Part shown: piece after piece, positions 15,812 through 23,835 of the stretch
How positions within the stretch are numbered: the stretch's first letter is position 1
Layout of the letters: each line of letters opens with the position of its first letter
NCBI GenBank assembly: GCA_031422315.1
Contig: JANOQN010000059.1
Coordinates: 1 to 64,000, forward strand
Direction: 5' to 3'
Source of the DNA: JANNYA01 sp031422315
Lineage (GTDB): Bacteria; Pseudomonadota; Gammaproteobacteria; Xanthomonadales; SZUA-5
Length of the DNA stretch: 64,000 nt
Program-made: the position numbers and the translations under genes
The notes under the pieces: generated by a model
What the model was told of the DNA's origin: nothing
What the model saw: only the letters and a program-made list of their open reading frames with translations
Database searches by the model: none

Positions 15812-17098
15812 CTAGCGTTTCGCCAACGCCTGATAATCCCGATGCACCGGCCCGGTGTAAATTTGGCGTGGGCGGCCGATTTTGACGTCAGTGGTGGCGT
15901 TTTGCTCGAGCCAATGGGCAATCCAGCCGGCGGTGCGGCCCAGTGCGAACATGACGGTGAACATCTCGACTGGAATTTTGAGCGCTTTGTAAATCAGACC
16001 AGAGTAGAAATCGACATTTGGGTACAGCTTGCGCTCGACGAAATAATCATCTTTTAGCGCGGCTTCTTCGAGCTTGATCGCCACATCTAGCAGCGGATCG
16101 TGGATGCCGAGCTTTTCCAGCACTTCATAGGTCATTTTGCGGATGATTTTGGCGCGCGGATCAAAGTTTTTGTACACCCGGTGCCCAAATCCCATCAAGC
16201 GGAAGTTGTCGCTCTTATCTTTTGCGCGCGCTACGGCTTTGCCGACATTATCGACGCTGCCAATTTCCGCCAGCATTTCCAGCACGGCTTCGTTCGCGCC
16301 GCCATGGGCAGGGCCCCAAAGTGCAGCAACGCCAGCGGCAATGCAGGCAATCGGGTTGGCGCCGGTTGAGCCGACTAAGCGAACGGTTGAGGTCGAGGCG
16401 TTTTGCTCATGATCGGCGTGCAGAATAAACAGCAAATCCAGCGCTTTGGCGGCAATTGGATCGACTTCATAGGTTTCTGATGGCACCGCGAACATCATGT
16501 CCAAAAAGCGCGAGCAATAGCTTAAGCTGTTTTTCGGATACACGGTCGGCTGGCCGACTGAATGTTTGTAACAGGCCGCTGCTATCGTCGGCATTTTCGC
16601 GATCAAGCGAATCGCGGTAATCATGCGGTGTTCGGGGTTGTTTGGGTCGAGCGAATCATGATAAAACGCGGCGAGCGAGCCGACCATGCCGCACAGCATC
16701 GCCATCGGGTGCGCGCTGTGATGGAAGCCGTGCATGAAGTCTTTTAAGCGCTCATGCACCATGGTGTGGTGCGTAACATGATGCTCAAATTCCATATTTT
16801 GCTTGGCATTGGGCAACTCGCCATTGATCAGCAAATACGCCACTTCTAGAAAATTCGAGTGCTCAGCCAGCTGTTCAATCGGATAGCCGCGATACTGCAA
16901 AATGCCTTTATCGCCATCGATGAAGGTGATCGCGCTTTTAGTCGAACAAGTCGAGACAAAACCCGGGTCATAAGTAAACACACCCAACTCTTTGTTGAGC
17001 TTGCCAATATCAACCGCCGGATCTCCCTGCGTGCCTTCAACAAGCGGTAAGGTGATGGATTTACCATTGGTGTCAGTTATTTGAAACGGCTGAGACAT
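15812..17098 (-). CDS. gltA: Citrate synthase (type II, hexameric class)
   Basis: A 428-residue citrate synthase, condensing acetyl-CoA and oxaloacetate at the entry to the TCA cycle in the cytosol. Family landmarks are 'GILQYRGYPIEQLAE', 'LFILHADHEQNASTSTVR' (first active-site His region), 'WGPAHGGANEAVLEML', 'MGFGHRVYKN.DPRA' (second His) and 'DVAIKLEEAAL' with 'VDFYSGL.Y' (catalytic Asp region). Length and the N-terminal beta domain ('LPLVEGTQGDPAVDI') match the type II, often NADH-regulated enzymes of Gram-negatives. A ribosome site (AAGGAAG) precedes the ATG on the minus strand. It is monocistronic and convergent with hppA. Confidence 0.96.
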   Translation of the reverse strand: MSQPFQITDTNGKSITLPLVEGTQGDPAVDIGKLNKELGVFTYDPGFVSTCSTKSAITFIDGDKGILQYRGYPIEQLAEHSNFLEVAYLLINGELPNAKQNMEFEHHVTHHTMVHERLKDFMHGFHHSAHPMAMLCGMVGSLAAFYHDSLDPNNPEHRMITAIRLIAKMPTIAAACYKHSVGQPTVYPKNSLSYCSRFLDMMFAVPSETYEVDPIAAKALDLLFILHADHEQNASTSTVRLVGSTGANPIACIAAGVAALWGPAHGGANEAVLEMLAEIGSVDNVGKAVARAKDKSDNFRLMGFGHRVYKNFDPRAKIIRKMTYEVLEKLGIHDPLLDVAIKLEEAALKDDYFVERKLYPNVDFYSGLIYKALKIPVEMFTVMFALGRTAGWIAHWLEQNATTDVKIGRPRQIYTGPVHRDYQALAKR

Positions 17099-17587
17099 AA
17101 AACTTCCTTTTTACGAGTGGTTTTCAAAGTGCGCGAAGTATCGCACAAAGTAAAAACTTGACTGCCCCATTTTTGAGGGCTGGACTGTGGGTTTCGCTCC
17201 AAAATTCGATTGCTGCCAAAACTTTGTTACAACTTGTCGTCATTTCTGCGATGACAGTAACCTATGCGCTTCAATCGCTGGGCAGCGGGAGCTTGAGCTG
17301 TTCGATTAGCGAGTCTGGACCGCCACGTCCATCGCGCGCAACAAGTGCTGATGTGATACCGATTCCACGACGAGCATATCGATCAGTTCGAGCCTATCGA
17401 GCAGGCTCAATCTACTGCAAGGATCCGACACGCGATTGAACAACATCGTGCGATTGAGGGCTTCAGGATCAGGCCGGCGGCGTGCCAAATGCAAGCAGCG
17501 TTGCAATCCAGTGACGGTTTAATTGCAGGGTGAGGTGGTGCCGTTTTTCACGGCTGCGAATGGATTAGTTTATTCAATTAACTTAAT
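17099..17587. other. Gene-poor stretch upstream of gltA
   Basis: About 490 bases that should include the gltA promoter. A minus-strand open frame at 17306-17506 (66 residues, with the phrase 'LLDRLELIDMLVVES') has protein-like composition but no start signal or full domain. It could be a decayed remnant of a longer gene. Nothing else is recognised. Confidence 0.45.
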
Positions 17588-17977
17588 TTAATGATTGGGT
17601 TTGCCCACATGTTGGTCAATCATGATTTGATTGCCATCAGGATCGCTAAAAACGATATGCGCAGGCCCGTTACCATCGGCAGGCGTTTCAAGGGCCAGTT
17701 GGATGCCGTTGGCTTTGAGCTGCGCTTGGATTTCGCGCACATCGACAAAGTTTTCGAGCGCCTTGCCTTCATGGTTCCAGCCTGGATTGAAAGTCAAAAT
17801 ATTCTTATCAAACATGCCCTGGAACAAGCCAATCTTGGTGGCGCCGTTGCGTAACACTAACCAGAATTTACCATCACCGCTCACTTCGGTGAATCCGAGT
17901 TTTTCGTAGAATGCGCGCGACGTTGCAAGATCACGCACCGTGAGACTGAGACAAAAATTACCGAGTGGAAGTGACAT
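17588..17977 (-). CDS. VOC-family (glyoxalase/bleomycin resistance-like) protein
   Basis: A 129-residue single VOC domain made of two beta-alpha-beta-beta-beta modules: 'FCLSLTVRDLATSRAFYEKLGF' opens the first, and 'AHIVFSDPDGNQIMIDQH' closes the second with the usual 'DPDGN' turn. VOC proteins bind a metal and act as isomerases, dioxygenases or binding proteins; the substrate is unknown. The start is set by AAGGAGT seven to eight bases before ATG 17977. The open frame extends to 18073 and would add a signal-peptide-like stretch ('ALLALSLNAGAC'), an alternative start worth knowing. It is divergent from a broken AraC-type regulator gene. Confidence 0.78.
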   Translation of the reverse strand: MSLPLGNFCLSLTVRDLATSRAFYEKLGFTEVSGDGKFWLVLRNGATKIGLFQGMFDKNILTFNPGWNHEGKALENFVDVREIQAQLKANGIQLALETPADGNGPAHIVFSDPDGNQIMIDQHVGKPNH

Positions 17978-18148
17978 TTTAGACTCCTTGATTTTTAGTT
18001 CGGGCTGGGATTCAGTGGGACAAGCGCCGGCGTTTAAGGAAAGCGCAAGTAGCGCCGCCATGGTTGTAAGCATGCGTGAATTCGCTATAAGTTTGACGCC
18101 CCTAACACTATCAAGTTACGCCAATGCCCACTTGCCAAATCTTGCGCA

Positions 18149-18300
18149 ATGAATACGCTTCGTAAGTTGAAAAATCAAGCGGAGTATCAGTCGCGCATCA
18201 ACCTTGTGATTGATGCGATCCACGGCAATATCGCCGAGCCTTTGCGGTTAGAAACGCTTGCAACATACGCAGGATTCTCGCGTTCTATCCAGCTGATCTT
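18149..18300 (+). pseudogene. Truncated AraC/GyrI-type regulator remnant
   Basis: The first about 48 residues ('YQSRINLVIDAIHGNIAEPLRLETLATYAGFSR') are the first helix-turn-helix of the AraC regulators that carry a C-terminal GyrI-like domain. Family character stops abruptly after 'GFSR', where the second HTH ('..FHR.F') should follow, and the frame then runs through the tail of the opposite-strand oxidoreductase. The N-terminus and divergent position relative to the VOC gene are typical of an intact regulator/target pair, so this is a deletion remnant. Confidence 0.7.
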
Positions 18301-18322
18301 GGTCGCGTGCTGGACCAGCAGC

Positions 18323-19588
18323 CTAGGAAAACCGTCCGTAGCGATACGGTTTTGGATCGATATGCGGCTTTGCGCCGCTCATCAGCTCAGCAATCAATCG
18401 GCCGGTGCCGGTTGACATCGAAACGCCCAGCATGGAGTGCCCGGTGGCAAGCCATAGATTTTTGAAGTTAGGTGCCTGATCAATAATTGGCACCGTATCA
18501 ACGCTCATCGGGCGCCAGCCGGTCCAAGGAGTGCGCTCGCCCGGGCCGGTGGGTTCGTGTAAAAAAGCGCCGGCGCCATCAATCAAAGCTTGCAAACGAT
18601 CTGGATTAAGCGAGTCGTTATAGCCGACAAACTCCATGGTTGAACCCAAGCGATAGCCACTTGCCCAGGGCGTTACCGCCACGCTTTTTTCCTTCAGCAC
18701 CATGCAGTGAATCGGGCAGCGCTTAGGCCTATCCATTGCAATGCTGTAGCCCTTGCCGGGTTGAATCGGCAGGCTAAAGCCCAAGCGATGGCTGAGCAAA
18801 GGTGACCAGCTGCCCGCCGCTAGAACTGCTTGCGCAGCGTCAAACTTGCCCTGCGCGGTGTGTACGCAAACGCCGGAAGCTGTAGCATCGACATGCGCTA
18901 CCGCATTGCCGCTGCTAAATTGCACGCCCATTTCCCGCAAACGCCGCGCGAGTTCGTTGACGTAGTAATCCGGGCGTAAATTCGCATCATTTGGGAAGTG
19001 ATAGCCGCCGTAAATGGCGTCTGGTTTGAGTGCAGGCTCAAGCTTGGCTAAGGCCTTTGCATCTAAGGTGCGCACTGAAACGCCGGATTCCTGGTAAATC
19101 GGCCCCCAGCTGGCTTCTTGCTCAAATGCCGCTGCGGTTGAATACACATAAATGCAGCCGCTTTGATCGTAATCCACCTTTAGCTTTTCTTCGGTAATCA
19201 ACTCATGAAACAGCGTGCGTGAGCTGGCTAAAATGCTGGCCAGTGCGGGCGCAGTGGCTTTAACTTGTGCCATCGAGCAGCGCCGCCAAAAGCCATACAT
19301 CCAGCTGATGAACTCGAGATTGAACTGCGGCACTACCTTGAATGGCGCGGACTTTTGAAACATCCACTTAAACGCCTTCCACGGCAAGCCGGGCAGCGTG
19401 TTGGGCAACACGTGGCTGGGTGAAATCATGCCGCAATTACCAAAGCTGGCGCCGGAGCCGGGCTCAGCCTGATCAATCACCAGCACCGAACGGCCGGATT
19501 TTCGCAAGTAATACGCCGCGCACATGCCAATCACGCCTGCGCCTATGACGATTACGTCGGGTTTGCTGTCGATGCGCATATTGTCCAT
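18323..19588 (-). CDS. DadA-like FAD-dependent D-amino-acid dehydrogenase
   Basis: A 421-residue DAO-superfamily flavoenzyme. The dinucleotide-binding fold opens at about 12-40 with 'VIVIGAGVIGMCAAYYLRKSG', followed by 'GSGASFGNCGMISPSHVLP', a pattern shared with D-amino-acid dehydrogenase DadA. Near the C-terminus, 'GWRPMSVDTVPIIDQAP' and 'LWLATGHSMLGVSMSTGTG' are the FAD-contact motifs. The expected reaction is oxidative deamination of a D-amino acid with electrons passed to the respiratory chain; related enzymes act on hydroxyproline or other secondary amines, so the substrate is open. It replaces the tail of the adjacent AraC remnant. A membrane protein gene lies 25 bases upstream on the same strand. 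Confidence 0.85.
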   Translation of the reverse strand: MDNMRIDSKPDVIVIGAGVIGMCAAYYLRKSGRSVLVIDQAEPGSGASFGNCGMISPSHVLPNTLPGLPWKAFKWMFQKSAPFKVVPQFNLEFISWMYGFWRRCSMAQVKATAPALASILASSRTLFHELITEEKLKVDYDQSGCIYVYSTAAAFEQEASWGPIYQESGVSVRTLDAKALAKLEPALKPDAIYGGYHFPNDANLRPDYYVNELARRLREMGVQFSSGNAVAHVDATASGVCVHTAQGKFDAAQAVLAAGSWSPLLSHRLGFSLPIQPGKGYSIAMDRPKRCPIHCMVLKEKSVAVTPWASGYRLGSTMEFVGYNDSLNPDRLQALIDGAGAFLHEPTGPGERTPWTGWRPMSVDTVPIIDQAPNFKNLWLATGHSMLGVSMSTGTGRLIAELMSGAKPHIDPKPYRYGRFS

Positions 19589-19612
19589 AACTTATGAACG
19601 CCTTTGCAAAAA

Positions 19613-20146
19613 TTACGAAGTTGAGCGTAGCCGACGGCGCACTAACAGCGGTGCAGGACGTGTGATCGCAAAGGCAAAAATCAGCAGCCAGAGCGCGCAC
19701 ATGACGGACATGGTAGCGATGCCCGGCTTCAAAAAAACGCCCGGCAGCGCAGCAGTGCTGGCAATCAGCGCGGTAGACGTGCTGCTAGGCAAACGTTTTC
19801 GGAATTTTTCAAAGGCATGTGTAGCCGATAAGCTGATGCCATAACTAGCGCCTGCTGCGAATGCGAAATAGCAAAACACAAGCGCGTCGTCTGGCAGCAA
19901 TGCTCGGAACGCCAAGTACGAGGCCGCAACGCCAACACTTGCGGCAAAACCTGCGGCAAGCACGTTAAGTGATTGATTGCTGCCGTATTCGTCAACGATG
20001 CAGGTGGCAAGGCATATTGTGAAAAAAAACGGTGTGAGCGCCAGTATCTTGAGTATCGTGCTACCAAAGCCGAAATAAGGCGATAACAAAATAAAAATCG
20101 CGAACAAGCTTACGCACGCAAACAGCTGCCAGGATTTGATTTTCAT
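19613..20146 (-). CDS. Polytopic membrane protein of unknown function
   Basis: A 177-residue protein, mostly hydrophobic, with about five membrane helices: 'WQLFACVSLFAIFILLSPYFG', 'ILALTPFFFTICLATCIV', 'VLAAGFAASVGVAASYLAF', 'ALVFCYFAFAAGASYGISL', and a C-terminal one ending 'LLIFAFAI'. It ends with a strongly basic tail (RRRLRS). The start 'MKIKSWQ' (20146) is preferred over 20194 because it places two lysines directly before the first helix. No family is recognised. It may be co-transcribed with the DadA-like gene. Confidence 0.6.
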   Translation of the reverse strand: MKIKSWQLFACVSLFAIFILLSPYFGFGSTILKILALTPFFFTICLATCIVDEYGSNQSLNVLAAGFAASVGVAASYLAFRALLPDDALVFCYFAFAAGASYGISLSATHAFEKFRKRLPSSTSTALIASTAALPGVFLKPGIATMSVMCALWLLIFAFAITRPAPLLVRRRLRSTS

Positions 20147-20282
20147 GCGTTGAGTGCCTCGATCAAGTAGATGAGCGTTATGAGTGCTGCGCATGCCAAA
20201 GCCTCAAAACACCGCCAGAATTTTAGCAGAAAAGCAGATTCGTGGGGTTTTAAGAGGTTCCCAAGGGTTCACCGAGCCCTTA

Positions 20283-21494
20283 TTACTCGCTACGCCACCA
20301 AAGCGACAGCGAATCGCCGATGTTGGCGAAAAAGCCGCCCTTTGCACCCGCCTCTAAGGCAATCAAATTGCGCTCAGCTAGCATGTCTTTACCCAAGCGT
20401 ACGCGCACTTTGCCTAGCGTGGCACCTTTTGCAATCGGCGCAACGATCGGGCTTATCAGCTCCATGCTGGCATTGAGGCGCTCATAATGCCCGCGTGGAA
20501 TCACCAATCGCAACGGCTCGGCAAGGCCGACCGTAAGCGTTTCTAGCTCTCCTTTCCAAAGCACCGGTTGACTGAGCGTGGTGCCCGCTTTGTAAAGCTC
20601 GTGCGTTTCGAAAAAGCGAAAGCCGTAATTCAAAATAGTTTGACTTTGCGCGGTGCGCGCACTTTCGCTTTCTGAGCCCATCACCACTGCGATCAGGCGC
20701 ATATCACCGCGCTTGGCGGAGCTGACTAGACAATAGCCCGCAGCTTCGGTATGGCCGGTTTTCATGCCATCGACGCTGGCATCGCGTGCCAGCAGCTGAT
20801 TACGGTTGTACTGGCGAATATTATTCCAGGTGTATTCGCGCACCGCATACCACTTATAGTAATCAGGGAACTCACTAATAATGATGCGGGCCAAAGTTGC
20901 GATGTCGCGCGCGGTGCTGTAGTGATTCGCATCAGGAAGGCCGGCTGCGTTGCTAAAGCTTGTTCCAGCAAGCCCAATTTTGGCGCTAAAATTGTTCATC
21001 AGCGCAACAAACGCTTCCTCAGAACCAGCAATGTGCTCAGCTAGCGCAATCGTCGAATCATTTCCACTTTGCACGATCATGCCCAAAATCAGCTGCTCGG
21101 CCGGAATTTTGTCGCCCACTTTGGCGAACATGCGCGAACCTTCCATGCGCCACGCTTTTTCGCTGATGGTGACTTGGTCTTCGAGTTTGAGTCGGCCAGC
21201 GCGCAGCTCATGAAACACTACGTAAGCCGCCATGATTTTGGTAATGCTAGCAGGCTCTACGCGCAAATCTGCGGCCTGCTCGGCCAGCGTTGAGCCGGTG
21301 TCAAAGTCAATCGTAATGTAGCTTTTGATCGGTAGCGTTGGTGCCGCCGGAATCGGTGTTGGGCCGCTTGGCTGCACTTGCGGGCGCGGCACGGCAGCTG
21401 GTGCAGGCGCGGGCGTTGGATTAGGCTGCGCGGACGCAGCGTTTGTCAAAAATAGCGCTGCACAAACTGCGCGTAAAAAATTGGCTGCCCACAT
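20283..21494 (-). CDS. D-alanyl-D-alanine carboxypeptidase (PBP5/6 class)
   Basis: A 403-residue low-molecular-weight penicillin-binding protein that removes the terminal D-Ala of peptidoglycan pentapeptides in the periplasm. It has a signal peptide (1-22) and a Pro/Ala-rich segment (23-55), unusual for the family. The three active-site motifs are present: SITK (Ser83-Lys86), SGN (143-145) and KTG (245-247). The C-terminal beta domain (about 290-375) is followed by the amphipathic membrane-attachment tail ('GGFFANIGDSLSLWWRSE'). It corresponds to the DacA/DacC group; the paralogue cannot be told apart. Transcribed alone, divergent from the DUF937 gene. Confidence 0.93.
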   Translation of the reverse strand: MWAANFLRAVCAALFLTNAASAQPNPTPAPAPAAVPRPQVQPSGPTPIPAAPTLPIKSYITIDFDTGSTLAEQAADLRVEPASITKIMAAYVVFHELRAGRLKLEDQVTISEKAWRMEGSRMFAKVGDKIPAEQLILGMIVQSGNDSTIALAEHIAGSEEAFVALMNNFSAKIGLAGTSFSNAAGLPDANHYSTARDIATLARIIISEFPDYYKWYAVREYTWNNIRQYNRNQLLARDASVDGMKTGHTEAAGYCLVSSAKRGDMRLIAVVMGSESESARTAQSQTILNYGFRFFETHELYKAGTTLSQPVLWKGELETLTVGLAEPLRLVIPRGHYERLNASMELISPIVAPIAKGATLGKVRVRLGKDMLAERNLIALEAGAKGGFFANIGDSLSLWWRSE

Positions 21495-21681
21495 ATTAAA
21501 AACGTGCTCATAAACGAGTTAGCGGGTGAGTGTGCAGGCGCATTACCCGCGATTCGCTGAATTGCGCTTGTTAGGACGTGTCCAATTGATAACGCGTTCG
21601 TGAAATATTGCTAACGGAATGCGTAATTGGCTTGTGTGTGCTAGCGTTCGCTTCCCTTCCACCCCACTCGCAGGTAGCTCC

Positions 21682-22425
21682 ATGAGCATATTTGATGAAG
21701 TTCTGAAACATATTGACGGCAACGCCATTGCAGGTATTGCCAAACAGCTCGGTGCAACGCCACAACAGGCGCAAAGTGCAATTCAAGTCGCACTGCCCGC
21801 CATATTGGGCGGCATGCAGCGCAATATCGCCAACGGCGGTGCTGAAGCACTGCACAGCGCGGTAAACAAAGATCACCAAGGCATTGATTTAGGCGGCATG
21901 TTGGGCTCGGTGCTCGGCGGCGGTGGTGGTGGCGCCGGAGGCTTGTTGAGCTCCGTCATGGGCATGATGGGCGGCGGCGGACAGCAGCAGCAGCAGAGCG
22001 GTGCGGGCGGTTTGTTAGGCTCCGTACTTGGCATGATGGGCGGTGGTGGCGCACAGCAGCAATCGCCGATGGCGTCTGCTGGCATGGGCATTTTGAAGCA
22101 CGTTCTGGGCGGCAGCCAAGACCGCGCAGCGAATGGCGTCTCGCAAGCCTCTGGTTTGAGTGGACAAGGCGCAATGGCGTTGATGGCAATGCTCGCACCG
22201 ATGGTTATGGGCGCGCTCGGCAAAATGACCGCGAGCAAAGGCTTGGATGCAGGCGGGTTGGCAGGCGTAATCGGCGGTGATTTGCAGCGTTTGGGGCAAA
22301 CCCAGCCAGCTGCACAAAAAGGCTTCATGGGCGGATTGTTGGATGCCGATGGCGATGGCGACGTCGATGCTTCCGATTTACTTTCACGCGGTTCCATGCT
22401 GATGGGATTGTTCGGCAAACGATAA
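21682..22425 (+). CDS. DUF937 (YidB-like) protein with Gly/Gln repeats and a Ca-loop-like end
   Basis: A 248-residue protein. Residues 1-75 are the DUF937/YidB-like helical domain ('FDEVLKHIDGNAIAGIAKQLG' then 'QAQSAIQVALPAILGGM.RN'). The middle (about 80-130) carries repeats of 'GGLL.SV.GMMGGGG' followed by Gln runs. The next part (about 150-205) is another Met/Ala-rich helical segment. Residues 222-235 ('DADGDGDVDASDLL') look like an EF-hand or dockerin-type calcium loop. ATG 21682 follows an AGGT-type site; the upstream frame to 21619 is not needed. It has its own terminator. Function is unknown. Confidence 0.75.
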   Translation: MSIFDEVLKHIDGNAIAGIAKQLGATPQQAQSAIQVALPAILGGMQRNIANGGAEALHSAVNKDHQGIDLGGMLGSVLGGGGGGAGGLLSSVMGMMGGGGQQQQQSGAGGLLGSVLGMMGGGGAQQQSPMASAGMGILKHVLGGSQDRAANGVSQASGLSGQGAMALMAMLAPMVMGALGKMTASKGLDAGGLAGVIGGDLQRLGQTQPAAQKGFMGGLLDADGDGDVDASDLLSRGSMLMGLFGKR

Positions 22426-22453
22426 ATCGCGCTTAATAAATTTGCGCAGTTTG

Positions 22454-22483
22454 AAAAGCTCAGCCTCGGTTGAGCTTTTTTTT
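22454..22483 (+). terminator. Rho-independent terminator after DUF937 gene
   Basis: Stem AAAAGCTCA (22454-22462) pairs with TGAGCTTTT (22471-22479), loop GCCTCGGT, followed by more T residues. Confidence 0.9.
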
Positions 22484-22499
22484 GGTGCGCCAAGCATGG

Positions 22500-22735
22500 G
22501 CGCACTCTAGCGCCTCGTGCCTTGGTTGCATGCTGCCGAAGCAGCGCAGCCATACTAATTCGATCAAAATCATCTAAGTCGGGAAATTGCCCCCAGCACA
22601 GACATTCCCACGGCGTTTTGGGTTTCAAGAAACTCAATATCAAATAAGTCGATGAGTACGTCTCGCTTATGGGGATGTTGGATGTATTGCCGTAGCTCAA
22701 AGATGTCGAGCGGCGCAGCGTCATTTTCAAAGGAT
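22500..22735 (-). pseudogene. Decayed NIPSNAP-family gene fragment
   Basis: Reading the minus strand, one frame gives 'IFELRQYIQHPHKRDVLID' followed by 'LFDIEFLETQNAVGMSVLG'. After a one-base frameshift it gives 'QFPDLDDFDRI', and after a second 'LVWLRCFGSM'. This matches residues about 50-110 of the intact NIPSNAP protein at 29991-30836 ('VELRQYKLHPGKRDVLIDLF', 'GQFRDLDDPNRFVWLRGF') segment by segment. There is no start codon in the first frame, and the C-terminal two thirds is missing. It directly follows the stop codon of the saccharopine-dehydrogenase-like gene. Confidence 0.85.
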
Positions 22736-23767
22736 TTAATTGGGCAGCTGCGTTGTGTTGATATTGAGTACGTCGAACGCCCGGCCGCTCAATGCGTTCA
22801 ATAACTCAACGGGGTCAAATGCATCGGCAAGTGCCAGCGCCCCGGAGCGTTGATACCCAGGCGCCAACAGACGCTTAACCGCTTCAATGACGATGGGTGC
22901 GGTCACGGCATAAATGTCTTGACCACGCGCACTGGCTGTCCTGATAGCGCTATCTTGCACGAGCTGCACTTGCATCTCGAAACGCTGCGCCGAGCGCCCA
23001 CTGTCGTCCACAGGCGTCGGTGGTGGCGTTGCGGGATTGCGAATGTCGTCAAGTGCTGAGCGGTTGAACAAAGAACGGATGGTACCGACCTTCAAGTGCT
23101 GAGCCAGCGTGACGATTTCACTGAAGGGCACTTCAAGCATGGTCTGAGTTTCCAGCGGCGCAGAAAACGTCCAACTGGATGCTTCAACCGACGGGATTAG
23201 TGGCACGAAAATTCCGTTTTTAACCACCACTCGGGGTAGATTGTTGCGCGCACCTGTTTTGCGCGTACCCGCGGTAGGCCACCAGTGGTCAAGCGCGATA
23301 GCGACTGTGATCTCATCAATATTCCCATCTGCAGCAAGAGCGCTGGCCAAAAGATCTGCCAGCCCGCCATAAAATCCCGCTGCTGGAATTACAACGCGGT
23401 TGGCTGCCCGAGCTGGCGCATCAAAGTCGGCAAATGTGGCTTGTGCGCTGGCCTGCTCTGCGGTCATATCAATGTAGTGGCAGCCCGCGCGAAGCGCCGC
23501 CTGTGCCACGGGCGCTGCAGTATCAAGAAACGGGCCTACACAGTTGATGACGACTGCACAGCCTGCGAATGCTTGGCTTAGGCCCTCTGCGTCTTCAATC
23601 GCTGCCACGCGTTTGTCTGCTATCGAGGGAAAGGCTTCATCTAATTTGGCAGCACTGCGGCCAACCAACACCACGGCAAGCCCACAGCGCAATGCTTCGC
23701 GGACGACAAATTGACCGGTGTGTCCGTAAGCACCATAAACAGCAATGAATTTGTTCGGAAAATGCAT
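22736..23767 (-). CDS. Saccharopine dehydrogenase-like NAD(P)-binding protein
   Basis: A 343-residue protein with an N-terminal Rossmann fold: 'FIAVYGAYGHTGQFVVREALR' (GxxGxxG at 12-18), then 'VVLVGRSAAKL', 'VINCVGPFLDTAAPVAQAALRAGCHYIDMTAEQ', the standard saccharopine dehydrogenase/trans-acting enoyl reductase layout. The C-terminal half is the dimer or substrate domain. The substrate is unknown; lysine synthesis is unlikely from the divergence and context. ATG 23767 has GAAGGATT before it, better than 23785. The gene is divergent from a TetR-type regulator with a palindromic operator between them, so it is the probable target of that regulator. Confidence 0.82.
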   Translation of the reverse strand: MHFPNKFIAVYGAYGHTGQFVVREALRCGLAVVLVGRSAAKLDEAFPSIADKRVAAIEDAEGLSQAFAGCAVVINCVGPFLDTAAPVAQAALRAGCHYIDMTAEQASAQATFADFDAPARAANRVVIPAAGFYGGLADLLASALAADGNIDEITVAIALDHWWPTAGTRKTGARNNLPRVVVKNGIFVPLIPSVEASSWTFSAPLETQTMLEVPFSEIVTLAQHLKVGTIRSLFNRSALDDIRNPATPPPTPVDDSGRSAQRFEMQVQLVQDSAIRTASARGQDIYAVTAPIVIEAVKRLLAPGYQRSGALALADAFDPVELLNALSGRAFDVLNINTTQLPN

Positions 23768-23789
23768 AGAAATCCTTCGTCGCAAAATA

Positions 23790-23835
23790 GATACAGACCT
23801 GTCTGTCCTTGTAATACTACGGACAGGTCTGTATC
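23790..23835. promoter_or_regulatory. Palindromic operator between SDR-like gene and tetR
   Basis: Perfect 14-bp inverted arms GATACAGACCTGTC (23790-23803) and GACAGGTCTGTATC (23822-23835) are separated by 18 bp. Each arm also contains part of a smaller dyad (ACAGAC..GTCTGT). Its position between two divergent start codons and right against the TetR-family gene start makes it the likely binding site of that regulator. Confidence 0.8.

Noticed and set aside
17306..17506. 66-codon minus-strand frame upstream of gltA
   Set aside because: Composition is protein-like, but there is no start signal or recognisable domain. Kept only as a possible remnant in the description of the gap.
21949..22064. 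Possible CRISPR or tandem DNA repeat
   Set aside because: The repeated Gly/Met and Gln codons inside the DUF937 gene give a periodic DNA pattern, but there are no spacers and the frame is open throughout. No CRISPR array was seen anywhere in the window.
21873..22730. 285-codon minus-strand open frame over the DUF937 gene
   Set aside because: Most of it is antisense to the DUF937 gene and Pro/Ser-rich by reflection of the Gly-rich repeats. Only its first part overlaps real ancient coding sequence (the NIPSNAP remnant), and there in another frame.
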